Positions 11,258 through 24,600 are shown, numbered from the stretch's first letter. The stretch is DNA of 64,000 bases from Rhinopithecus roxellana (GCF_007565055.1 NC_044554.1:51185176-51249175), one strand, 5' to 3'. The notes: generated from the sequence alone by a model not told the origin. Translations and numbers: made by a program.

Positions 11258-11278
11258 CTAGAGGAAAAAAACACACAG
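11258..11278 (-). promoter_or_regulatory. Splice acceptor upstream of the OR9A1 coding exon
   Basis: Minus-strand reading gives GTGTTTTTTTCCTCTAG then ATTTCAGAAGGG, a strong acceptor, with the OR9A1 ATG about 30 bases further on. This implies a spliced 5' UTR. The upstream exon and promoter would lie in the 11.8-15 kb part of duplicon A but are not identified. Confidence 0.65.
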
Positions 11279-11415
11279 TTGATATGGCTTCCCATCCCAA
11301 CAGAAGTAGAAACTGTTCTGAAATCCCCCTCCTGCTCACAGGCTGCACACCATGACTAGAAGGGTAGGCATTCGTCTTCTATTATTTCCTGTATATGGTC
11401 AGGGGCAATTTTTCT

Positions 11416-11745
11416 TTTCTTTTCTTTTTCTTTTTCTTTTTTTTTTTTTTTTTTTTTTTGAGACGGAGTTTCACTCTTGTCACCCAGGCTGGAGTGCAAT
11501 AGCACAATCTTGACTCACTGTAACCTCCACCTCCCAGGTTCAAGAGATATTCCTGCCTCAGCCTCCTGGGTAGCTGAGATTACAGGCATGCGCCACCACA
11601 CCCAGCTAATTTTTTTGTATTATTAGTAGAGATGGGGTTTCACCATGTTGGTCAGGCTAGTCTCAAACTCCTGCCCTCAGGTGATCCACCCTCCTTAGTC
11701 TCCCAAAGTACTGGGATTATAGGTATGAGCCACCGCGCCCAGTTT
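11416..11745 (-). mobile_element. Alu element, antisense, with target-site duplication
   Basis: CT-rich and T-run start, then GAGACGGAGTTTCACTCTTG. AGGGGCAATTTTTCT flanks it at 11401-11415 and 11746-11760. Duplicon B has no Alu at this site (about 33750). Confidence 0.93.
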
Positions 11746-11760
11746 AGGGGCAATTTTTCT

Positions 11761-14045
11761 AACTATGCACAATATGCCAAGAAAATTGCGTTGATGATCC
11801 CAGTCCCCAGTGCCATACTGTAGACATGAGAACCTGTACCCTGCCCAGCATGCACCATTGCACCCTCAATGCTCAGTTCACCTGCCTCCTGCTCTGCTCT
11901 GAACAGCCAGCAGTCAGCCTCCAGGACCACAGTGTGTTCCCTTCTGCCACTAACTCCCTTCCACCTGGAAGCTCCTAAACTACTCTGTCTGCCAAGTATT
12001 TTCTGTCCTGTAAATTCCTGCTCCAGTATCATGTTCTATACAAAAGTTTTCCTGGCCAAGGCCGCTGAGCTGGTTACTTGATTTCTTTGTTTCATCAGAA
12101 TGTAGGTTCCATTTATAGGATGTTTGTTTTAAAGCTTCTGCTTTACCTTCATCATCATTGCTATGTGCTGGTGAGAGTGAGGATGGGGAAGTCTCCTGAG
12201 GAGTTTCTATAAATTCTCGAAGGCAAGGACTGAGGAGCTCTCAATCTACTGGTCAGCTGGTTCCCTGCATGGATTACTCCTTTCTTCCTCCCTATCTTGG
12301 GAAGAAAGCCTCCCTTGCTCCTGTCCTCAGTAAATGTGTCTTCTCACAGAAGGCAGGCAACCAGCACCTGGGTTGAGTTGAGCCTGACCATCTCTCTCCA
12401 AGAATCTGACAACTCTTTTCACTGTTCTTAGAGAAAGAAATTTCAGACGAAATACAGAGGAAGAACTTTTATCCTCAGCCTCTGCCTGTCCTACACTGAA
12501 TTTATGCTGACTCTGACAAATAGGAGACTTTAGTCCAATTTCAACATCCTCTTCCTTCAGGATAATCCAAAGCCCTGGATCCACCAGGAGCCCAAAGCCA
12601 CCAAGTGTGACATCTGGGTTCAGGCCACCCCCTAAATACAGATGGCTCTTGTCTCAGTCTAACAGTAAATTTAGGAAGTCACCTCAGGGCCTATATTTCT
12701 TCTATGAATACATTTTTCTCCGAAAATTGTATTAGAAATGAAAGATTCTGCTATCACTTATATGAAATAGACCCTGCATCCTGAGTAACTTAGAATTCCT
12801 GGGCTTTATTTTTCACTTCTTTCAGGATTTTGGTCAAGTATCTGAGTTCAAGTTTTCTCTTCATGCTGTCTAAAAGAACACACACAACCCTTCACTCTCT
12901 ATCACCTCATTAGACTATATTTATCTCTTTAGTGCTCATCATGAGAAATTATGTTTACTTTTTATTTTCTGACTCACTTTACAATGTAAGCACCATGAAA
13001 GCAAAAAGATTGTCATTTTTGTTCACTATAACTCATATAGAATGAGGTGGTACTAATTTGAGTGAATCAGTGAATTGATCAGTTAAAGAATGAATCTATG
13101 AACAAAGCCCCTCCAAATCTGGCTATGGCCAATGTTGAAAGAAACTGCTTTCTTTCCCTTCTGTCTTCACTGAGACATTGCTCACTCATAATTCAGTCCT
13201 CTCTCTGAGACTCCTTATAAAATGGCAGTTGGGTAACAAGGACAGACTTGATGGAAGAGCTCAGTAGAGTGATTTCCACAATCTCTCTTTGCCCAGGACC
13301 AAATGAAAAGAAAGTAGAGATGATGTCAAGGATGGTTTTGACAATAGCAAGGAGTTGTATTGCATCCAGCAATGAATCAGAGAAGAGCTGAAAGTGCTCT
13401 CTGCTGTACAGGAGGAACTTGGAGATGAGCCAATCTCCTTTGCCTCTCTCATAGCTTACCCATTAGGGTCTGAATGTCCTTGTTCTAGAAAGTTGGCAGG
13501 TCTAGAACTTTCCATCCTGAACCTCTCTCACTCTTTTCTACACAGATGGAAACTGCTGGAATTCACTTACCTTCAATGAAATTGAAGTGAAAACCCGTAT
13601 GAGTCTAAGTCTCAACCCAGACTACAACATGCCTGATTAGTGCTGAGACTGCTCTGTGGGCCAGAAGAAGCTAGTACTTCTTCCCTCTCAGTGGAAGAGA
13701 AAACTGTCTTCACATATGTATTTAGGGAAAGGTCCGGAAATCACAGTGCCTCACAGTTTCCCTCTTTCTCTCTCCCTCTGTCTTTTCCTCCACAACATGT
13801 TTCTAAGGAACGTTATTCATTGAGGAAAGTTAGTTCAGAAAAACCCAAGGGACGCAGTGAAGGAGAAAACAAAGAAAGTTTCAGATCTTCCCTCCTGAGG
13901 CTAATCAAGATTTAGAACTCCTAGAAGTTTGGTATAATGAGCAAAGTTAAAATCTTCCTCATCAAGAGTCTGCCAACATCCAGGCTTCCTTTCTCTACAC
14001 TTTGAATCCTGGTTAGCATCAAACTGTTCAAGTCAGGCCCCTGTG
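11761..14045. other. OR9A1 upstream module, non-coding
   Basis: Shared with 33750-36050 in duplicon B and, from about 12700, with unit C (42465-44110). Several short ORFs exist, but none keeps its frame in the copies. It is the most likely place for the OR9A1 promoter and first exon, which cannot be fixed by eye. Confidence 0.6.
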
Positions 14046-14047
14046 CC

Positions 14048-14310
14048 TTTTTTTTTTTTTTTTTTTTTTGGAGACAGAGTCTCACTGTCACCCAGGCTGG
14101 AGTGCAGTGCTGCAATCTAGGCTCACTGCAACCTCCGCCTCCCCAGTTCAAGCGATTCTCCTGCCTCAGTCTCCTGAGTAGCTGGGACTACAGGCACGCA
14201 CCACCACGCCCGGCTAATTTTTGTATTTTTAGTACAGACAGGGTTTTAACATGTTGGCCAGGATGGTCTTGATCTCTTGACCTCGTGATCTGTTTGCCTC
14301 AGCTTCCCAA
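14048..14310 (-). mobile_element. Alu element, antisense, 5' end missing
   Basis: T-run plus GGAGACAGAGTCTCACTG through CTCGTGATCTG. It stops before the Alu head and is absent from the same place in duplicon B (about 36040) and unit C (about 44100). Confidence 0.88.
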
Positions 14311-15009
14311 TGTGCCCTTATGTTTATTTCCCTAATTCCACTTAGCCCTACAAAGCCCAAGTTATCAGCAAGCAGAAGACTCCACAGAAGTTTCCCAGAC
14401 ACACATCAAAAATCCTCAGGGCAGGGAATGGTGCGTGATGTGAGCAAAATATTAGCCTAGGAAGCTCCAAGCTCCTTTCCCTCCAGAGAAACAAAAGAAA
14501 ACAGCAGAAACTGTCAGAACCAACTTCGCCAGAACTCTGGAAAACATTCAAAGTTTTTCAGGAACCAAGCAAACACTGATTCAAGAAGAAGACAACTTTA
14601 AAATGTTAGGAAAACTTTATCACGTTTTTATTTACCTGTGCCTACACTATCTCCAGCTCAGCAGCAGTCTGTATCTCCAGTACGGAACTCTGGACCCCGC
14701 TTCCAGAGGGAGCAGAACAAGCCTTAATCAGAAAGTACTGTGTATGTCTATTCAAATAGGTCTGGGGCTACCTGAAGGACTCACACAAGGTCCTCACCTT
14801 GTTCACCCAACATAGCAGAACTCACTCATGGTGAAAAGTGGCAAGTATTGCTCAAGCACATTATAAGAACAACAATAATCCTACAGTTACCTAAAGATTA
14901 CTATTGAGACCTGCAACCCACCATCTAATGCCTCACAGGAAATGTTTGGGAAAGTTTTTTTTTTTTTTGGTGGGGGGAATTATGGAGTTCAAATATACCT
15001 GTGGGGGAA

Positions 15010-17930
15010 ATGATGGCCAACTACACACAGCCATGGAGTACCTCTCCCACTGAGAGAGCTCAAAATATCAAGCAGACCAACTTATTTCAAACAGATCTTC
15101 ATAGAGAAAACAGAGTTTATAGAGAAGCTATGCAAATGCCTAAGCTGAAGAGGGAAGAAGCTGGAAATCCTGTACAAGGTTTCTCAGCACTAGTACTAGT
15201 TACCAGCCCTAAATACCTCCTAAGTAAGGGGTGAATAAATTGATTGCACGGATACTCACTCTTGCTGCAGACCTCTGGGATACTAGCTACAAAAGACCCC
15301 ACAACACCCACAGACATTTAAATCGGCAGAGAGATCATCCCAAAAAGTAGGCAGAGACAGCTCCAGCCTAGTGGAGTCTAGGAGATTTTTGCACATTGTG
15401 CAGCTGCAGCAAAATGCTACCATAGGTGCCCATTCTCCAAGGCTCTCATCTTCCTCTGAGTACCTCTAACCCCAGCTGGATGCTGGACCAGAGGAGAACA
15501 GGGCTTCCTGTGTGCTTGTGGCATTTCTGTTCTGCATGCCCCTTATCTGCCAGCTCCTTCCAAGTCAACTGCCTGGCTGCTCCCACAAGGGCATGTACAC
15601 AGCACAGCCTTCACTGTCCAGCGTAAGTGCTTTGCTGACAGCCCCACCTGAATGCTTTCCCAGGGGCCTGGAAGCACTTTGGCTCCCCTAACACAGCCAG
15701 CACCCAACCTTGAGAGGTCAGAGGACAAAGCTATAAGCCAGGTCCCAACACCCCAAAAAGGAACAGCACACAATTCAGGAGTGCCAAACTGACATCTTTG
15801 GCTAGTGCTTATGCAGGGCAAGAGCCCCTACTCTCAGAACACTGAGAAGACTAAGACGCAGGCTCGTGGGCAGGTGTGGCAGTGGGGCATTCCTCTCTCC
15901 ACAGGGCAGGTCTAGAAAGGGTGTGGCCTGTCTGTCAAATGTAGGTTTTGCCCAGGGGAACCCCACGGCTTGGAACACCAAACAAATGAAATGCAGGCAT
16001 GGTGCCAGTGATTGGAGGAGGCTCCCGTAAAACCTGGCAATGGAACTGGCAAGGATGTCATCTCTCTCCCACCCCCCCACCACAGAATACTGCTGCAAAT
16101 GCACTGAAAGAGAAAAGATCCATACAGTTGAGTAAGAGCCTATCTGCTGGCTATTACTCTTCAGTGTTATCTATTGGATCATAGCCCAAGTTACTACACC
16201 AAAAATGTTGTTCCAATATACATCACCTGTAAAACCCAGGGTAAGAACCTAGCGACAAATAAAGGTCCTGTGCAGAGGCTTGACCCTCTGAAAGGACTCA
16301 GAGGCAAAGCCAATCAACTATACTCACCTTATACCACAATTAAACCCTCAAGAAAAATAAAGAATTTTTCAAAGCCCCATTCAAATGAAAGCAAATTCAA
16401 AAAGACAAAGGGACACCAGCCCTCTCAAGAAAGAACCAGCACAAGAACACTGGCGATTCAGAAAGTCAGAGAGTCCCCTTACCTCCAAGTGAGCATACTA
16501 GCTCCCCAGCAATGGTTCTTAAACAGATCGAAATGACAGATATTGAATTCAGAACTGGAATGGTAAGGAAGCTCACCAAGATAAAGGGAAAAGTTTAAAT
16601 CAATCCAATGAATCCATTAAAATGATGCAAGAGTTGAAAGACGAAATGGCCATATTAAGAAACTACCAAACAGAACTTCTGATATTAAAACATTCATTAC
16701 AAGAAATTCAAAATACAATCTGGAAAAATAACAACAGAATAGACCAAGCTGGGGAAAGAATCTGAGACCTTGAAGACAGGTCTTTCAAACAAAGTCAGTG
16801 AGACAAAAATAAAGAAAAAAGAATTTTTAAATATGAAGTAAATTTCTGAGAAATATGAGAATATGTAAAGAGACCAAACCTATGACACACTGGTATTCAT
16901 GACAGAGGAGAGTGAGTAGGCAACCTGGAAAACACATTTAAGGATATTATTCTTGAAAATTTCCCCAATCTCACTAGAGATGTTGCCATGCAAATTCAAG
17001 AAATATAGAAACCTCTGCAAGGTACTATACAAGACAATCATCCACAAGACACACAGTCATCAGATTCACCAAGCTAAATAAAAAAGAAAAATCTTCAAGG
17101 CAGCTAGAGAGAAAGGTGAGGTTACTTACAAAGGGAACTCTATTAGGTTAAGAGCAGATGTCTCACCAGAAATCTTACAAGCCAGAAGAGGTTGTCAGCC
17201 TATTTTCAGCATTCTTTAAATTTTAACAGAGAATTTCATATCCTACCAAGCTAAGCTATATAAACAAACGAGAAATAAAATTCATTTCAGACAAGCAAAC
17301 ACTAAGGGAATTTGTAATCACTAAACAAGTCTTACAAGAGGTGCTTAAGGGAGTACTTGACATAGAAACAAAAGGATACCTGCTACCACAAAAGCACACT
17401 TAAGCACAAAGGCCACAGACACTATAAAGCAATTACTTCAAGCCCACAAAACAACAAGTTAACAAAACAATGAAAGGACGAAAATCTCACATATTAATAT
17501 AAATGGTCTTCAACATAAATGGTCTAAATTACCCACTTGTAAGGTATAGAATGATAAGTTAGAGTAAAAAATAAGACTCAACTGTCTGCTGTCTTCAAGA
17601 GACCGATCTCACATGGAAAGACACTCACAGGCTTAAGGTAAAGATATGGGGGCTGGGTGCGGTGGCTCACGCCTGTAATCCTAGCACTTTGGGAGGCCAA
17701 GGTGGGCGGATCATGAGATCAAGAGATCAAGACCATCCTGGCTAACATGGTGAAACCCCATCTCTACTAAAAATACAAAAAATTAGCTGGGTGTGGTGGC
17801 GAGTGCCTGTAATCGCAGCTACTTGGGAGGCTGAGGCAGGAGAATCACTTGAATCCAGGAGGCAGAGGTTGCAGTGAGCTGAGATTGCACCATTGCACTC
17901 CAGCCTGGGTGATAGAGTGAGACCCTGTCT

Positions 17931-17967
<37 letters not shown>

Positions 17968-19065
17968 TATGGGGAAAGATAGATCATGGAAACAAAAACC
18001 AAAAAGCATGGGCCATTATTCCTATACCACATAAAATAGACTTTAAACCAACAACAATCAAGAAGAATGGAGAAGAGAATTACCTAATAATAAAGGGTTC
18101 AGTTCAACAAGAAGACTGAGCTGTCCTGAATATATATACACCTGACATAGAAGCACCCAGCCTTTTAAAACAAGTTCTTCTTGGCCTATTAAATGACAGT
18201 GACAGAATAATACTGGGAGAGCTCAACACCCTATTGGCAGCATTAGACAAATCATCAAGGTAAAAAACTATGAAATTCTAGATTTAAAACTTAACACTTA
18301 ACCAATTAGACATCTACAAAATATTCCGCTCAATAACCACATAATATACATGTTTCTCCTCTGCACATGGAGCATATTCTAAGATTGACAACATGCTCAG
18401 TAATAAACAAGTCTTAATAAATTCAAAAAATTTAAATTATACCAAGCATACCCTCAGACGATAGTGCAATAAAAATATAAATGAATATCAAGGATTTCTC
18501 TTCATGGAAATTTAACAACTTGCTCCTGAACAACTTTTGGGTGAATGATGAAATGATGAATGATGAAATGAAAGATTCTTTGATTCTTCAAAGAATCAAA
18601 AAATTATTTGAAGTTAATGAAAATTGACATGCAACACATCAAAAAGTTTGGCCTACAGCAAAAGCAGTGTTGATGAAAGTTTAGAGTGCTAAACACCTAC
18701 ATCAAGAAGTTACAAACATCTCAAATTAACAATCTGCTATCACACCTAGAGGAGCTAGGGGAAAAAAAAGAACAAACCAATCCTGAGGCTAGCAGAAGAA
18801 AAGAAATAACTAAAATCGGAGAAGAACTGAACAGAATCAAGATGCAAAAATCCATACAAAATATCAATGAAACCAGAAGTTTGTTTTTTGAAAGAATAAA
18901 TGAGAGATAGACTGTTAGCTAGATTACCAACAAAAGAGAGAGAGAAGATCCAAATAAGTACAATGAGAAATGACAAAGATGACACTACGACTGATCCCAT
19001 GGAAATACAAAATATGTTCAGAGATTATTATGAACACCTCTATGCACATAAATTAGAAAATCTAG
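15010..19065 (+). mobile_element. Old L1 element: 5' UTR, ORF1 and first part of ORF2
   Basis: Bases about 15010-16170 look like an older primate L1 5' UTR. About 16180-17450 contain decayed ORF1 (for example ATGCAAGAGTTGAAAGACGA and the CAGCTAGAGAGAAAGG block near 17100). About 17480-19065 are decayed ORF2, including the ASRRKEITKIGEEL region near 18790. Many stops and frameshifts are present. An Alu is inserted at 17653. The element ends abruptly at about 19065 inside ORF2, where another L1 begins. Subfamily is estimated as L1PB/L1MA age only from divergence. Confidence 0.75.
17653..17962 (+). mobile_element. Alu element within the old L1
   Basis: Full-length Alu with a long A-run. AAAGATATGGGG is repeated at 17641-17652 and 17963-17974. 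Confidence 0.93.
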
Positions 19066-21590
19066 AGCAGTTTCAGAGAGCAAGATGGTCAACTAGTCAC
19101 AGCCACGTGGAACAGCTGCCACGAGGTACCCAGATGACTGCTGCCCTACTTACAGATCTTCAGAGGGAAAGCACTGAGAGCAGACAGAGGAAAGACACAG
19201 AAGCTGTTCTAAAGGGGAAGGAAGCTGGGAAGCTGGGAGCTGCACAGAGCTACCATGCATTGAGACTGACTTCCGGTCCTACACGACTCCAGGGAAAGAG
19301 GTGAGTTGAACTGGCAAGGAGCAACCTGTTCTCACCATGGGACTCTGCAATCCTGGCAGGAGACACATTGACCACCATGGACACCTGAGTTGACAGGGAA
19401 TGCTACTTAGAGAAGTGGTAGGGGCAGCACACTAGCTGAAGGTGAGCCCAGGTTTGGTGCGGGAGTGTCTATAGCGGAGCATGTCCAGGGAAGTACATCT
19501 CTCCAAGTTCGATTTGCTACCATAAGAGAATTTAACCCTAGGGGGAAGGTCAGACCTAAATTGTGCAAGGCAGTCTTGGCCATCAGATAGGACTGCTCTG
19601 AACTGAGCACCTGTGGGTCTGCTGGCATCTCCTGGGGCCCCAGTCTGGTAGCACCTGCTTAGAGGGCAGCCTTGGGTGTCTTGGGGACCCAAACCATAGC
19701 TCCTGTGCTGATGGACAGTGCCTGGCTAGCAGAGAACTCCACTGAGGCAGCCCCTGTGGCCACTCAGCAGTCTGCCTGCTCCCTCCCCACACTGTAGCTT
19801 TCTCAGGGCCCACAGAAACCCTTCACATTGCCTTGCTGGTATGACTGTGCACAGGCAGGTTTGACCTTCCTTGCACTGCCAGCAAGCCTGTGTGCATGCA
19901 CCCAACAATGTCACTGCTGCAATGGGAGTACACTCCACTCCCCCTTTCCCCACAAGACCACCATTGCAGTCAAAGCCTTGGTAGGCACACAGCCAGTCCT
20001 GCTCCTGCCAGCACCCTGCCTTTGTGCCAACACTGCCACAGAAGTGAAACTAGGCACAGAAAACAGTGAAATCTCCCCCGTCCTGAGCTACCACTCTTGC
20101 CTGTGGCACACAGAAAACACACACAGACCTGTACCTATCAGCTGCCTGCCACTGTGCTACCACCACCACCAGTGCAACCCTGTATAAAGTTGCCAGCAGG
20201 GGTCCCCACACTCCAGAACCCTGCTGCCTCTACCACTGTAGAAGAGAGAAGATCCAAAGATCCAAGAAGAGAGAAGATCCAAATACAATCAGAAATGACA
20301 AAGGAGATATTACCACTGACCCCACAGAAGTACAAAAAACCCTCAGAGACTACTATGAACACTGCTGTGCACACAAGCTACAAAACCTAGAAGAAACATG
20401 TAAATTCCTGGAAACATACAGCCTAACAGGATTGTACCAGAAAGAAATTAAATTTATGAACAGACTAATAATGAATTCCAAAATTGAATCAGTAATAAAA
20501 GGTCTACCAATCAGAAAATCTCCAGGACCAGACAGATTCGCAGCCGAATTCTACTAGATGTATAAAGAAGAGCTGGTACCATTCCTAATGTAACTATTCC
20601 AAAAAACTGAAGAGGAGGAATTCCTCCCTAACTCATTCTATGAGGCTAGCATTATCCTGATACCAAAATTTGGCAGAAACAAAACAAAAAAGAAAACTTC
20701 AAGCCAATATCCTTGATGAAGATAGATGCAAAAATTCTCAACAAAATATTGGCCAACTGAATCCAGCAACACATCTAAACGCTAATCCTCCACGGTCAAG
20801 TAGGCTTTATCCCTGGGATGCAAAGTTGTTTCAATAATGCAAATCAATAAATGTGATTTATCACATAAACAGAACTAAACATAAAAACCACACGATTATC
20901 TCAATAGAGGGAGAAAAGGTTTGGGATAATATTCAAAACCCCATCATGTTAAAAACTCTCAATAAACTCTCAATAAATGAAGGAACATACCTCAAAATAA
21001 TAAGAGCCGTCTATGACAAACCGACAGGTAACATCACACTGAATGGGCAAAAGCTAGAAGCATTCACCTTGAAAGCCAAAACAAGAAACTCTCTCTCACC
21101 ACTCCTATTTAACATAATATTGGAAGTCCTGGCCAGAGCAATCAGGCAAGAGAAAGAAGTAAAACACCTAAGTAGGAAGAGAAGAAATTAAACTATCCCT
21201 GTTTGCAGATGACATGATGCACTCCTATACAACAACAACAGTCAATCTGAAAGCCAAAATGAGGAATGCAATTCTATTCACAATTGCCACACACACACAC
21301 ACACACCCCTAAGAATACAGCTAACCAGGAAAATGAAAGATCTCTGCAAAGAAAACTGAAAAACACTGCTAAAAAAAATCAGAGGTTATACAAACAAATG
21401 GAAAAATGTTACATGCTTATGGATAGGAAGAATCAATATCATTAAAATGGCCTTAATGCCTAAAGCAACGCATAGATTCAGTGTTATTCCTACTAAACTG
21501 CCAATGACATTCTTCACAGAACTGGAAAAAAAACTACTTTAAAATTCATAGGGAACCAAGAAAAAGATCCTGAATAGCCAAGGCAATCCT
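19066..21590 (+). mobile_element. Second old L1: 5' UTR joined directly to mid-ORF2
   Basis: Starts with GAGAGCAAGATGGTCAACTAG, the form of an L1 5' end, continues as GC-richer 5' UTR to about 20235, then passes straight into ORF2 (20265 onward). ORF1 and the N-terminal third of ORF2 are missing. ORF2 parts 20265-20395 and 18935-19065 are independent, diverged copies of the same segment. Reverse transcriptase remnants continue to about 21590 with a (CA)n at 21290-21306. It is inactive. I considered SVA for the GC-rich part, but no VNTR or SVA head is present. Confidence 0.7.
20237..20286. repeat. Short direct repeats at the L1 deletion junction
   Basis: AGAGAGAAGATCCAAA occurs twice, with a further GATCCAAG between the copies, exactly where the 5' UTR joins ORF2. 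The same word occurs at the equivalent ORF2 site of the neighbouring L1 (about 18937). Confidence 0.75.
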
Positions 21591-21599
21591 AAGAAAAGG

Positions 21600-22720
21600 T
21601 AGGCCATAGAAGCCACAGGTCTCGGTCAGGCCTCAGTGCTACAAATCTCAATGGCCATATGATTTCAGTGAGAGCCAAGGCTACATCAACCTCAGTGGCC
21701 ATGGGATTCCTTCTGTGGCAGCCTGGCCTTAGAGCACCCCCTAGTGATGCAACAGATGGAGCAATCACAAGCACAGGGACTCTACCAGTAAACCTGCCCT
21801 GAATCTCTCAAAACTAGCTTACTGTTGAAGAACACGGGAAAACAAAGGCAGCCTGTGAAGATGGCGTTAAATCTGTATTTCACTGTACAAACATCGACAC
21901 ACAGCCACAAGGTCAAGAAAAATCAGAGAATCATGACATCACTAAGCAGACAAAATAAGGTGCCATTGAACAAAATAAGGTGCCACTGACTGAACCTAAA
22001 GAGATGGAGCTGGAAGAACAGCCTAACAAAGAATTCAAAGTTTCTATTTTAATGAAGCTCAGAGAATCTCAAGAAAATATAGAAAAACAATATAAAAATT
22101 AATGAGAAACTTAACAGATAAATAGAAATTAAAAAGGAAATCCTGAAGCTGAAATATATAATAAACTAAGTTTTAAATCCCAATACATAACATCAACAGC
22201 AGAATTGATCAAACAGAAGAAATAATGTGTGAACTCAAAGTATTTAACAATACAGAGCACAAGTAAAAAACAGAATGAAAAGAAATTTTAAAATCTTATG
22301 GGATAATATCAAAAGACCAAAAGTATGGGTCATCAGGACTCAAAAGAAGGCATAGAAAGTGAAAGGGGTATAAATAGTATTTAAGAAACAATAGCAGAAA
22401 ACTTTCCAAACCTAGAGAAAGATGTAACTATCTAAGTATACGATATGAAGCATCAGATTCAATCCAAATGAGATACCCCATGACATACTATAATCAGTAG
22501 CAGACCTAAGATAAAGAAAGGATCCTAAAAGTAGCAACAGAAAAAGATGCTAGAAGCTCTGCTTCATCAAAACTTGGAAGCAAACCAAAAAAGAAGACAG
22601 AAAAGTTGGTAAAACAAAAGCCATCGCATGAAAACTGTGAATGGATGTCCCTGGACAAGAGCTCTATACCAGGCCTACAGAACACAAAGCCAGAGCTTTG
22701 TTAGGTTTAAGTTTAGGATG
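21600..22720 (+). mobile_element. Older L1 fragment (5' part and ORF1 start)
   Basis: The 21600-22010 stretch resembles an L1M 5' UTR. 22010-22620 contains decayed ORF1 wording (CAGCAGAATTGATCAAACAGAAG, GATGAAGCATC-like blocks). A 20-base unit ACAAAATAAGGTGCCA(T/C)TGA is tandemly doubled near 21950-21990. Family assignment is tentative. Confidence 0.6.
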
Positions 22721-22915
22721 TGTGTAGAACTATTTGGGGAGGGGGGAAAGGAATTGCAGTTAAAAATTAATAAGTAACTTATTAATTACAGAAAGAATAA
22801 AATTGATAAATTAAGAAATATTTATATAAGCATATTATTACTAAATATGTACCAAAAAAATAGTTGGAAGTGTTTGACTCTGAAGAATAGTACCATGAGT
22901 AAAATGGGAAAGAGA

Positions 22916-23214
22916 GGCCGGGCGTGGTGGCTCAAGCCTGCAATCCCAGCACTTTGGGAGGCCGAGACGGGTGGATCACGAGGTCAGGAGATCGAGACCA
23001 TCCTGGCTAACACAGTGAAACCCCGTCTCTACTAAAAAATACAAAAAACTAGCCGGGCGTGGTGGCGGGTGCCTGTAGTCCCAGCTACTCGGGAGGCTGA
23101 GGCAGGAGAATGGCGTAAACCCGGGAGGTGGAGCTTGCAGTGAGCTGAGATCCGGCCACTGCACTCCAGCCTGGGCGACAGAGCGAGACTCCGTCTCAAA
23201 AAAAAAAAAAAAAA
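22916..23214 (+). mobile_element. Young AluY of Old World monkey type
   Basis: Full length, low divergence, with GGCTCAAGCCTG, GGCGTAAACCCGGGAGG and GATCCGGCCACTGCACTCC. Target-site duplication GGGAAAGAGA at 22906-22915 and 23215-23224. Confidence 0.93.
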
Positions 23215-23224
23215 GGGAAAGAGA

Positions 23225-24600
23225 AACAATCTGCCATTTTTCGATATCAATCACTTACAATTACTTGAAATTCTTTTTATCTATGCCTATATGATTATGA
23301 TTTTTAAATATTTAAATTAAAAATATAAATATAGTTAAAACATCACAGTTAATGATGAAAGTACAGTTAAAAACATTTTCTTGGCAAAAACTACCACAAA
23401 TTCAACATTATTTTTACACAAACTTCTGTTTACATTTACTACAATAGCACAGATACACACGTGAAAGATACATGTAATCAAAACATGTTCTATGTTATGA
23501 CTACTTACTGTCCATGTAGGTCCATATTGTGATCTGAAAAACTGGGAACTTCTGCTTACTTGTTTGCTAATATAAGATCATTTGATATGGTGCATAGAAG
23601 ATTATGACCTAAACAGAAAATGAACAATGAAAATTCTGGAAATAATTTTCTAAAGGAAGATAGTACAGAAGGTAGATTTACTATACATGAGCTATACAGA
23701 TACTTTCTTGTGTCCCTTTGGTTTCAGCTGTTTCCTTTTAGTTTGGAGTCCAAGGGTTATTAATAGAAAATATAAGTATTTACATATAAAAATGAGTATG
23801 TGAGTATAGAAGTAACTGTTTAGGCAGTTCTTTTGAATAGGGAGACTCCAAGTTTGGGTAGACTCCTCTGATGCAGAGTCTATAATAAGCTCAGAGTTGT
23901 TAACCACTGATAGTGTACTTGAGTGAAAAAGATGACATCAGGCATGGTATTCAAAAACAATGTTAACTCTTTGGATTGAAGCTATAGGAACCAAAATGGA
24001 TGACAATTCTAAAATAATGATCTGATAAATGAACATGGCTTCTGAGGAGTTGTAAAACCTGTTAGATAGTTTTGTACACTGCTGTCATGGCAATAGAAAG
24101 ATATAAGATTTAAGCATAAAGTCACTGGCACACACTGATGGAAGACTTGTGAGGAAGCCTGATGCCATGGAGAAGAGATAAATATGCCTAAATTAAAAAT
24201 AAGACTTGAGAACATGTATGGGAGACAGAAAAAATTAGGGATTGACTTCCTACCACCAAAGGATTGCCATTCGACCATGCGGTCAGGGTAAACATTTAGA
24301 ATGACACATGAATTGAAAGAATCCTATTCTGTGAGGCTTTAAGACAATTTGATCTAAGGTTTCAATACATTCCTAATCAAAATGTCAGCAAGTTTTTAGT
24401 GGATACCTACAGACCGATTTCAATATTTACATGGAAAGGCAATGGTTAGAGAATAGCAAAAGCAGTTCTGAAAAAGAAAAGTAATTTCTTAAATTCTTTC
24501 TTTATTCATTCATTCATTTATATTACATATTTATAAAAATCAATATTTTATAAGTTATTCAAACTGCATCATTTAATTTGCTAAATTTTTCTAACTTTGG
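23225..24600. other. Intergenic DNA; an ancient L1 scrap near the end
   Basis: Mostly AT-rich sequence with no gene. About 24330-24480 (CTAATCAAAATGTCAGCAAG, ACATGGAAAGGCAA) is a decayed plus-strand L1M ORF2 piece. Confidence 0.55.

Larger units (their letters stand above)
2190..15009. repeat. Duplicon A of the OR9A tandem array (contains OR9A1)
   Basis: Non-repeat sequence here is paralogous to duplicon B at 30250-42464. Matching pairs include 2340-2560 with 30410-30590, 2620-2700 with 30890-30990, 7860-8300 with 31550-31990, 8760-10280 with 32110-33320, and 11230-14590 with 33530-36150 plus 42350-42465. Duplicon A has gained an L1 (3001-7265) and Alus at 7347, 8379, 9653, 11416 and 14048. 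The corresponding sites in B lack them, so these insertions came after the duplication. The right end meets an old L1 near 15010. Confidence 0.8.

Noticed and set aside
19066..20235. SVA element
   Set aside because: No CCCTCT hexamer head, VNTR or SINE-R part is visible; the start GAGAGCAAGATGG and the following ORF2 indicate L1.
19407..20390. Overlapping ORFs of 73-119 codons on both strands
   Set aside because: They lie in GC-richer old L1 5' UTR, are not consistent in one frame and show no domain.
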